DNA from: Iamia sp035575815
GTDB lineage: Bacteria; Actinomycetota; Acidimicrobiia; Acidimicrobiales; Iamiaceae
Reading direction: 5' to 3'
Assembly: GCF_035575815.1 (NCBI RefSeq)
Contig: NZ_DATLXO010000100.1
Span: forward strand, 1 to 11,069
DNA: 11,069 nt
The notes beneath the pieces were generated by a model. The model did not search any database. It was not told where the DNA came from and saw nothing but the letters and a program-made list of their open reading frames with translations. The translations under genes were made by a program, and so were the position numbers. This document shows, in pieces, positions 6,020 through 11,069 of the stretch (its first letter is position 1; the number at the start of each line of letters is the position of its first letter).

Positions 6020-7093
6020 TCACTCCGCGAGGCGCTCGAAGAGCTGCAGGTAGCACGAGGCCAGGCGGTCCATGGAGAACTGCTCGGCTCGAGACCGGCC
6101 CGAGGCCACCAGCTGTGCGGCCCGGTCGGTGTCGACGATCACCGACAGCAGGCTCCGGGCCAACGCCGTTGCGTCGCCGGGGGCGGTGAGCACTGCATCG
6201 ATCCCGGGCCGGGCCACCTTGCGGTAGCCGGGCAGGTCGCTGGCCACGATCGGGGTGCCCGCGGCCATGGCCTCGAGCAGCACGACGCCGAAGGACTCGC
6301 CCTTCAGCGACGGGGCGCAGTACACCGTCGCGCCGGCCATGCGCGCTGCCTTCTCGGCATCGGAGATGCGTCCCAACCACTCCACCCTCGGGTCACCGGA
6401 GGTCCGACGGGCCAGCTTCTCGGTGTCGGGGCCCTCGCCGGCGACCCACAGTCGCACGTCGCGGGGCAGGTCGGTCATGGCCGCGAGCAGCACCTCGAGA
6501 CCCTTGCGCTCCTCGTGGCGGCCCAGGAACAGGATCGTCGGACGCCCATCGACCGGCGACGGCTCGGCCTCGGCGAAGTAGGCGATCTCGATGCCGTTGA
6601 AGACCCGCTCGTAGCCGCCGCGCAGGTACGTGCGGGCCAGGTCCTCGGCGTCGGAGGACACCGCGACCCGCAGGTCGAGGCGCCCGGCCAGCCAGCGCAC
6701 GACGGGCCCCAGCGACCGGTAGGCGCCCGAGACACCGGCGGCGTGGAACGTGCCCACGAGCGGAGCGGGCTTCACGACGCAGGTCGTGACGCCGACCCCC
6801 GGGGCCAGCGGCTCGTGGAGGTTGATGACGTCGAAGTCCTCGTCGTTGGCGGCGCGGATCAGCCGCAACTGGGCGGAGAGGTCCGGGGCGAGGGGGGCCA
6901 TCGAGCCGTTGGCCGCGGTCGGCATGCTGTTGCCGAGAGGCGTGACCCAGGCGTCGGGCGGGGGCCCGTCGCAGGGCGCCAACACGCGCGTGGGGTGCCC
7001 GTGGGCACGCAGGGCGCGCGCCAGGCCGAGCACCTGGGCCTGCACCCCCCCGGGGACGGTCAGGCTGTAGGGGCAGACGAGGCCGATCCGCAC
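6020..7093 (-). CDS. pimA: GT4 glycosyltransferase, PimA-like (phosphatidylinositol mannosyltransferase)
   Basis: GT-B fold retaining glycosyltransferase of 357 residues from GTG 7093. The N-terminus VRIGLVCPYSLTVPGGVQ is almost that of mycobacterial PimA, with the GGV loop that contacts the nucleotide sugar. Other hallmarks are GTFHA (His117), the LGRHEERKG segment (Arg192, Lys197), and the GT4 EX7E motif in GESFGVVLLEAMAAG (Glu266, Glu274). PimA transfers mannose from GDP-mannose to phosphatidylinositol at the inner face of the membrane, the first step to PIMs and lipomannans. Sugar and acceptor specificity here are inferred from similarity and from the acyltransferase gene two genes away. 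The frame extends upstream to 7177, but those residues are Pro/Arg-rich and not family-like. TAGGCT seven bases before the GTG, with no Shine-Dalgarno, suggests a leaderless mRNA. Confidence 0.85.
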   Translation of the reverse strand: MRIGLVCPYSLTVPGGVQAQVLGLARALRAHGHPTRVLAPCDGPPPDAWVTPLGNSMPTAANGSMAPLAPDLSAQLRLIRAANDEDFDVINLHEPLAPGVGVTTCVVKPAPLVGTFHAAGVSGAYRSLGPVVRWLAGRLDLRVAVSSDAEDLARTYLRGGYERVFNGIEIAYFAEAEPSPVDGRPTILFLGRHEERKGLEVLLAAMTDLPRDVRLWVAGEGPDTEKLARRTSGDPRVEWLGRISDAEKAARMAGATVYCAPSLKGESFGVVLLEAMAAGTPIVASDLPGYRKVARPGIDAVLTAPGDATALARSLLSVIVDTDRAAQLVASGRSRAEQFSMDRLASCYLQLFERLAE

Positions 7094-7100
7094 GGCGCGG

Positions 7101-7106
7101 AGCCTA
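7101..7106 (-). promoter_or_regulatory. Candidate -10 box of a leaderless pimA-like promoter
   Basis: The minus strand reads TAGGCT, seven bases, then the GTG start. This is the spacing expected when transcription begins at the start codon. No -35 consensus is visible. Confidence 0.5.
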
Positions 7107-7179
7107 CGGGGCGCTGTCGGGTGCGCTCCGCCTCCGCGCGGTGCAGCCCCGTCCGGTGCCCGCCTCCCAGCCCGCACCC

Positions 7180-7311
7180 CTTCATGCCCTTCCCCGAACC
7201 GGTCGCGATCGACGTCGCTCCCGCGACGGATCCCGCGACCACTTCAGGCCCTCCCCCGAACCGGTCGCGATCGACGTCGCTCCCGCAACGGATCCCGCGA
7301 CCACTTCGGGA
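7180..7311. repeat. 62-bp tandem repeat, about 2.1 copies, each with a hairpin
   Basis: Copy 1 (7180-7241) and copy 2 (7242-7303) differ at only about four positions (7179/7241 at the edge, 7185/7247, 7191/7253, 7225/7287), and a degraded start of a third copy follows. Each copy contains an imperfect 40-nt dyad (7201-7240 and 7263-7302): outer arms GGTCGCG/CGCGACC and an inner stem CGTCGC-TCCC-GCGACG. In copy 2 one inner pair is lost (7287 a). The period is not a multiple of three, which argues against coding. It may be a regulatory array, or a palindromic repeat family dispersed in the genome. Confidence 0.85.
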
Positions 7312-7329
7312 GGCCGGTACTGTCCGGCC
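7312..7329. promoter_or_regulatory. Dyad GGCCGG-TACTGT-CCGGCC with an internal -10-like hexamer
   Basis: Perfect 6-bp arms flank TACTGT, which is itself a TANNNT hexamer on the plus strand. It lies seven bases before a GTG (7331) in frame with the kinase gene. This could be an operator over an alternative leaderless promoter giving a 29-residue longer protein, or a chance GC-rich palindrome. Confidence 0.35.
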
Positions 7330-7388
7330 CGTGACGGTGCGGGCGGGACCCGTCGGCACCGTGGCGGCCGGCAGCGGTCCGAGGCCGA

Positions 7389-7409
7389 GGGACGGGTCGT
7401 CCCTACGCT
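7389..7409 (+). promoter_or_regulatory. Candidate operator and -10 box of the kinase-fusion gene
   Basis: GGGACG-GGT-CGTCCC (7389-7403) is a perfect 6-bp inverted repeat abutting TACGCT (7404-7409), a TANNNT -10 hexamer whose expected start point falls at the ATG (7418). The dyad would cover the -35/-10 spacer, a typical repressor position. GGGTCGTCCC (7394-7403) also occurs upstream of the acyl-CoA dehydrogenase gene (10201-10210, minus strand). Confidence 0.4.
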
Positions 7410-7417
7410 CAGACTCG

Positions 7418-9007
7418 ATGCCCGCCGCCGAGCCCGCCGCCGCCGTCCTCGCCCGGGCTCTCGGTCCGCTGCTGGCCGTCGCCCTCGACGACCCGGAGGT
7501 CGTCGTCACGGACCTGCGCCGCCTGTCGGGTGGGGCGTCGCGCGAAACTTGGTCGTTCGGCGCAGACGGTCCGGTCGTCGGGCGCCGGGAGCTGATCCTC
7601 CAGCGCACCCGGCCGGGGCCCTCGTCGCTGGCCGGGCCTTCGATGGTGGCCGAGGACGCCCTGCTGGCGGCGGCGGCCCGGGCCGGGGTGCCGGTGCCGC
7701 AGGTCATCGTCGGGGCGGAGGCGACCGCGCCGACGCTGGGGCCGGCGCGCGTCACCGCGCGAGTGGCGGGCGAGGCCCTGGGACGGCGCCTGGTGCGCGC
7801 CGAGCGCACCCCCGAGGGCCGCCGCCACCTGGCTTCCCAGTGGGGTCGGGCCCTGGCGGCCGTCCACTCGATCGACCCGGCCGCGGTGCCGGGCCTCGAG
7901 CACCGCGACCCCCTGGCGCGGGTCCGCGAGGGCCTCGACCTGGTGGGCGAGGCCCGGCCGGCCTTCGAGCTGGCCCTGCGCGAGCTGGCGGCGACCCGGC
8001 CCGCACCGGGGCCTGAGCGCGTGGTCCACGGGGACTTCCGCGTCGGGAACCTGCTCGTCGACGGCGACGAGCTGACCAGCGTGCTCGACTGGGAGCTGGC
8101 CCACCGGGGCGATCCGCTCGAGGACCTCGGCTGGCTGTGCGTGCGGGCGTGGCGCTTCGGCGGCGAGCACGAGGTCGGCGGTGTCGCCACCCTCGACGAC
8201 CTGCTGGCAGCGTACGTCGCGGCGCGCGGTGAGGCGGTCGAGCCCGACGACGTGCGCTGGTGGATCGCAGTCGGGACCCTGACGTGGGGGCTGATCTGTG
8301 CGGTCCAGGCCCGCCGCCACCTCGACGGCCACGTGCGCTCGGTCGAGCTGGCTGCCATCGGACGGCGCGCCAGCGAGAACGAGTACGACTTGCTCCGCCT
8401 GATGTTCGAGCCCGAGCCCGATGCCCGACGCGCCCCGGGTTCCGCCGTGGTCTCCGATGCGGACGACCCCCACCCCCGCAACGGCACCCCGCACCTCCCG
8501 GACGACCCCCAGCCCCGCCCGGGCCACCCGGGTGACCCCCGTGCCCGGCCCCACCCGGACGAGCCACCGGCTCCCGACGCTTCGGACGCTCCTGAGGACG
8601 ACGTCGCCCTCGACCTGCACGGCCGCCCCACGGCGGCCGAGCTCCTCGACGCGGTCCGCCGGCACCTGGACGACGAGGTGACCCCGACGCTGCAGGGGTC
8701 GGCCGCCTTCGCCACCCGGGTCGCGGGCAACGCCCTGGGCGTCGTCGAGCGCGAGCTGCGACTCGGCCCCCAGCAGCACCGGGCCCACGCCCGACGCCTG
8801 GCGACGGTTGGCTTCGGGAGCGAAGCCGCCCTGGCGGCGGCCATCCGCGCCGGCGAGCTAGACGGCCGGCCCGAGGTGGTCGAGGTCGTGCGCGCCGGCG
8901 TGGTCGACCGCCTCCGGGTGGCGAACCCGGGCTGGCTGCTGGCCCCCGACGACCCGCCCCCCGCCGACGTTCAGCCCGCGAACGACCAGGAGTCGCCGTC
9001 GCTGTAG
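7418..9007 (+). CDS. APH-fold acyl-CoA-type kinase fused to a DUF6285 domain (LvaA-LvaB-like fusion)
   Basis: Product of 529 residues in two parts. Residues 1-about 328 are an APH/ACAD10-11-type kinase: the N-terminal motif RRLSGGASRETWSF, the catalytic loop HGDFRVGNLL (His204, Asp206, Asn211) and the metal-binding DWE (Asp224) with LAHRGDPLEDLGWL. Residues about 329-396 are a linker rich in Pro, Asp and His. Residues about 397-529 resemble DUF6285 (LHGRPTAAELLDAVRRHLDD, then AFATRVAGNALGVVERELRLGP), usually a separate small protein encoded beside such kinases and acyl-CoA dehydrogenases. In Pseudomonas, LvaA (this kinase type) with small LvaB phosphorylates 4-hydroxyacyl-CoA; equating DUF6285 with LvaB is my inference. 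Despite the fold name, antibiotic resistance is unlikely. No Shine-Dalgarno precedes ATG 7418; a GTG at 7331 is an alternative. The 3' end overlaps the opposing dehydrogenase gene by 37 bp. Confidence 0.87.
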   Translation: MPAAEPAAAVLARALGPLLAVALDDPEVVVTDLRRLSGGASRETWSFGADGPVVGRRELILQRTRPGPSSLAGPSMVAEDALLAAAARAGVPVPQVIVGAEATAPTLGPARVTARVAGEALGRRLVRAERTPEGRRHLASQWGRALAAVHSIDPAAVPGLEHRDPLARVREGLDLVGEARPAFELALRELAATRPAPGPERVVHGDFRVGNLLVDGDELTSVLDWELAHRGDPLEDLGWLCVRAWRFGGEHEVGGVATLDDLLAAYVAARGEAVEPDDVRWWIAVGTLTWGLICAVQARRHLDGHVRSVELAAIGRRASENEYDLLRLMFEPEPDARRAPGSAVVSDADDPHPRNGTPHLPDDPQPRPGHPGDPRARPHPDEPPAPDASDAPEDDVALDLHGRPTAAELLDAVRRHLDDEVTPTLQGSAAFATRVAGNALGVVERELRLGPQQHRAHARRLATVGFGSEAALAAAIRAGELDGRPEVVEVVRAGVVDRLRVANPGWLLAPDDPPPADVQPANDQESPSL

Positions 9008-10170
9008 GAGGCGAGCAACCGCCGGGCCACCGACTGCACGTGCACCTCGTCGGGACCGTCGTAGATGCGGGCGAAGCGGGCGGTGCGGTACATGTGGCTG
9101 AGGGGGGTGTCGTCGGTGAGCCCGGCGGCGCCGTGGGCCTGCACGGCCCGGTCGATCACGTCGTGGAGCATCCGGGCCCCGACGACCTTGACCGCCCCGA
9201 TCTCGACCCGGGCGTCGCCGCCGCGGTCGACGGCCTCCGCCGCGTGCAGCGTCAGCAGCCGGCAGGCCTGGATCTGCGCGTAGCTGTCGAAGACGTGCTG
9301 CTGCATCAGCTGCTTGTCGGCCAGCGGTCCCCCGAACGCCTCCCGGTGCACCAGGCGATCACAGAGCAGGTCGAAGGCCCGCTGGGCCTGGCCCAGCCAG
9401 CGCATGGCGTGGAAGATCCGGCCCGGCCCCAGTCGTTCCTGGGCGATGGCGAAGCCCCGACCCCGCTCCCCCAGCAGGTGATCGGCGGGCACCCGCACCT
9501 CGTCGTAGGCGACCTCGCAGTGGCCGCCGCGGATGCCGAGCACCGGTGTCTCGCGCACGATCGTGTAGCCCGGCGTGTCGGTCGGGACGATGATCATGCT
9601 GAAGGCCCGGTGATCGGGCGCCTCGGGCTCGGTGCGCACCATCACCGTCGTGTAGGCGGCCCGGCTCGCACCGGTGGTGAACCACTTCCGCCCGTTGATG
9701 ACCCACTCACCGCCGTCGAGGACCGCCGTGGTGCGCAGCTGGGTCGGGTCCGACGAGGCCACCTCCGGCTCGGTCATGGCGAAGCTGGGTGAGATCTCCG
9801 CCGCCACCAGCGGTCGCAGCCACCGCTCCCGCTGGCCGGGGTTGGCGTGGGCGTGGAGCATCAGCGAGTCCTGCAGGGTGTAGGTGCCGAGGGCGATCTG
9901 GCCGTACTCGCTGCGCCCCTGCACCTCGTTGACGTACACGTAGTCGAGGAAGTCCATGCCCCCGCCCCCGAGCTCGGTCGGGTGCCCGAGGGCCCAGAGA
10001 CCCTCGGCCTTGGCCCGGGCCTGGAGCTCGCCCATGAGCGTTGCCGCCGCGGACCCGCCCTCGTGGAGCACGCCCTCGGCCGGCTCGACGTGGTCGACCA
10101 TGAAGGCCCGCACCGCGTCGCGGATCGGTCGGACGTGGTCAGGGACCTGAAAGCCGCTGCGCTCGCTCAT
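8971..10170 (-). CDS. Acyl-CoA dehydrogenase, ACAD10/11 type
   Basis: FAD-dependent dehydrogenase-fold protein of 399 residues with the full ACAD layout: N-terminal helical domain (ELGGGGMDFLDYV), FAD/substrate segment FAMTEPEVASSDPTQLRTTA, middle domain INGRKWFTTGAS, and C-terminal helices including QAHGAAGLTDDTPLSHMYR. EVASSDPT and the C-terminal YDGPDEVH are characteristic of the ACAD10/11 branch. In that motif Asp371 sits where the catalytic Glu is found in medium-chain enzymes. In the Lva and ACAD10/11 pathways this protein acts with the APH-type kinase on 4-hydroxy- (4-phospho-) acyl-CoA to let it enter beta-oxidation, so the opposing gene is its probable partner. The frame extends to 10341, but ATG 10170 is chosen because AGGAG (10179-10183) lies eight bases upstream and the extension would run into the acyltransferase gene. 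Confidence 0.93.
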   Translation of the reverse strand: MSERSGFQVPDHVRPIRDAVRAFMVDHVEPAEGVLHEGGSAAATLMGELQARAKAEGLWALGHPTELGGGGMDFLDYVYVNEVQGRSEYGQIALGTYTLQDSLMLHAHANPGQRERWLRPLVAAEISPSFAMTEPEVASSDPTQLRTTAVLDGGEWVINGRKWFTTGASRAAYTTVMVRTEPEAPDHRAFSMIIVPTDTPGYTIVRETPVLGIRGGHCEVAYDEVRVPADHLLGERGRGFAIAQERLGPGRIFHAMRWLGQAQRAFDLLCDRLVHREAFGGPLADKQLMQQHVFDSYAQIQACRLLTLHAAEAVDRGGDARVEIGAVKVVGARMLHDVIDRAVQAHGAAGLTDDTPLSHMYRTARFARIYDGPDEVHVQSVARRLLASYSDGDSWSFAG

Positions 10171-10200
10171 CGACCCTTCTCCTCGGGGCGTCCGAGCAGG

Positions 10201-10222
10201 GGGACGACCCGGAACGAGCGTA
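10201..10222 (-). promoter_or_regulatory. Candidate promoter elements of the acyl-CoA dehydrogenase gene
   Basis: On the minus strand TACGCT (10217-10222) could be a -10 box, giving a leader of about 40 nt that includes the Shine-Dalgarno. It is followed by GGGTCGTCCC (10201-10210), the same 10-mer that forms half of the dyad before the kinase gene. No -35 consensus is visible. The whole gap to the acyltransferase stop is 86 bp. Confidence 0.35.
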
Positions 10223-10256
10223 GGTCGGTCAGCCCACGCGGCGGACCGTGGGGTGG

Positions 10257-11069
10257 TCAGCTCGTCGGGGCCGCAGGGGCCAGGCCGGCGGCGGCCAGGG
10301 CGGCGTGGTCCGACGGCCAGTTGGGCTGCAGCAGGTGCCACTGGTCGGGGGCTCGACGGATCAGCACCTCGAGCGCATGGGCGAGGTCCTGGGTGACCCG
10401 GGCGACATCGGCGCGCAACGCACCGCGGCGCTCGGTGTCGAGGGGCGGGAGGGCGACGCCCAGGTGGCCCCCGTCGATGTCGAAGGTGACCGCCGCGGGG
10501 ATGAGCGGGGCACCCGTTCGCAGGGCGAGGGTGGCCGGGCCGCCGGGCAGGGTCGTGGGCTCACCGAAGAAGTCGACGGCGATGCCGGTGCCGGCCAGGT
10601 CGCGGTCACACAGCAGGGCGAGCACGTGGCCGGCCTTCAGGGCCTTGGCACACGCGGCGGCGGCCGAGGGGCCGAAGGGCACCACCTCGATGCCGAACTG
10701 GCGCCGCAGTCCCACGAACCATGCGGCCAGCTCCGGCGGCTCGATCTGCTCGACCACTGCGGTGACGGGGTACCCCTTGACCTTGGCGAGCCAGAACGCC
10801 GCCCACTCCCACGCCCCGAGGTGCGGCAGGGCGAGGATGCACCCACGCCCGGCGTCCATGGCCGCCTCGATGTGGGCCATGCCGATGGCGGTCATCCGCG
10901 CGTCGATGTCGGCCACCGACGTGCCGGGCAGGCGGAACGACTCGATCCAGTAGTGGGCGTAGGAGGCGAAGGTGGCGTCCACCAGGGCCGCGAGCCGCGG
11001 ACCGTCGAGGTCGGGGCCGTGGACCCGCCGGAGGTTGCGCTCGACGACGAGCCGGCGCGACGCCAGGCG
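10257..11069 (-). CDS. patA: PatA/LpxL-like lysophospholipid acyltransferase (5' end beyond window)
   Basis: The C-terminal 270 residues are visible; the reading frame is open to the window edge, and the residues there (SRRLVVERNLRRVHGP) are family-like, so the start lies outside. The catalytic motif is LPHLGAWEW, an H-X4-E form of the acyltransferase H-X4-D/E motif, in the context GCILALPHLGAWEWAAFW. LALLCDRDLAGTGIAVDFFG and LPGGPATLALRTGAPLIP follow, as in the LpxL/HtrB/PatA family. PatA acylates the mannose of phosphatidylinositol mannosides at the inner membrane. That assignment rests on the nearby pimA-like gene and on the mycobacterial order patA-pimA; a general lauroyl-type acyltransferase is the alternative. 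The usual direct neighbour pimA is displaced by the kinase/dehydrogenase insertion. Confidence 0.88.
   Translation of the reverse strand, partial: RLASRRLVVERNLRRVHGPDLDGPRLAALVDATFASYAHYWIESFRLPGTSVADIDARMTAIGMAHIEAAMDAGRGCILALPHLGAWEWAAFWLAKVKGYPVTAVVEQIEPPELAAWFVGLRRQFGIEVVPFGPSAAAACAKALKAGHVLALLCDRDLAGTGIAVDFFGEPTTLPGGPATLALRTGAPLIPAAVTFDIDGGHLGVALPPLDTERRGALRADVARVTQDLAHALEVLIRRAPDQWHLLQPNWPSDHAALAAAGLAPAAPTS

Larger units (their letters stand above)
7094..7417. other. Divergent intergenic region between the pimA-like and kinase-fusion genes
   Basis: This 324-bp region holds the promoters of two diverging genes. It contains a candidate -10 for each side, an inverted pair CGCGGAG/CTCCGCG (7096-7102 with 7132-7138) over the pimA-side -10, two copies of a 62-bp repeat, and two small dyads near the kinase start. 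I see no convincing protein-coding sequence in it; the open frames that cross it have no family features there. Confidence 0.8.

Noticed and set aside
5891..7417. Upstream extension of the kinase frame, giving an apparent 1038-residue protein
   Set aside because: The extension is antisense to the pimA-like gene and crosses the 62-bp repeats. It has no domain features before about 7418.
7418..8401. Aminoglycoside resistance phosphotransferase
   Set aside because: The motifs fit the ACAD10/11-LvaA branch of the fold, and the neighbouring dehydrogenase and DUF6285-like domain point to acyl-CoA metabolism.
10171..10341. 57-residue N-terminal extension of the acyl-CoA dehydrogenase
   Set aside because: It would overlap the acyltransferase gene, is Arg/Pro-rich, and ignores a good Shine-Dalgarno before ATG 10170.

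Overview
The window is a very GC-rich stretch with strong G/C preference at third codon positions, GTG starts, TANNNT-type -10 boxes and a phosphatidylinositol-mannoside-like gene pair. This points to a high-GC actinobacterium, most likely a deep-branching one such as Acidimicrobiia; that placement is inference. No rRNA, tRNA, CRISPR array or transposase was seen.

Layout, left to right. Nearly everything is on the minus strand, so the biological order is right to left. Bases 1-1836 hold yebC (3' end cut by the window edge), pdxT and pdxS: the two-subunit pyridoxal 5'-phosphate synthase followed by a YebC/PmpR-family gene. Bases 1879-2766 hold two small multi-pass membrane proteins (a DUF454/YbaN-like protein and an unrecognised one). 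Bases 2810-4198 encode a membrane-anchored DUF3048 (YerB-like) protein with a Thr/Pro/Gly repeat stalk. Bases 4199-4442 are a structured intergenic region with a long hairpin between two 25-bp direct repeats. Bases 4443-5916 are a lemA-htpX pair (LemA membrane protein plus M48 zinc protease) with a good promoter and ribosome binding site. Bases 6020-7093 encode a GT4 glycosyltransferase resembling the PI mannosyltransferase PimA. Bases 7094-7417 are a 324-bp divergent intergenic region with a 62-bp tandem repeat and two small dyads. Bases 7418-9007, the only plus-strand gene, encode an aminoglycoside-phosphotransferase-fold kinase fused to a DUF6285-like domain. It converges on, and overlaps by 37 bp, an ACAD10/11-type acyl-CoA dehydrogenase (8971-10170, minus). 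The window ends with a 5'-truncated PatA/LpxL-like acyltransferase (10257-11069).

How it fits together. The set patA-like, pimA-like, pdxS, pdxT, yebC occurs in the same order in Mycobacterium (Rv2611c, Rv2610c, Rv2606c, Rv2604c, Rv2603c, from memory), so this is an old actinobacterial backbone. Two blocks interrupt it: the kinase/acyl-CoA dehydrogenase pair between patA and pimA, and the lemA-htpX/DUF3048/membrane-protein block between pimA and pdxS. The kinase-DUF6285 fusion with its partner dehydrogenase resembles the components of 4-hydroxyacyl-CoA catabolism (bacterial LvaA/LvaB/LvaC; mammalian ACAD10/ACAD11) and is the most interesting gene set here. A second theme is promoter architecture: several genes have a TANNNT hexamer 6-8 nt before the start codon and no Shine-Dalgarno sequence, as expected for leaderless transcripts.
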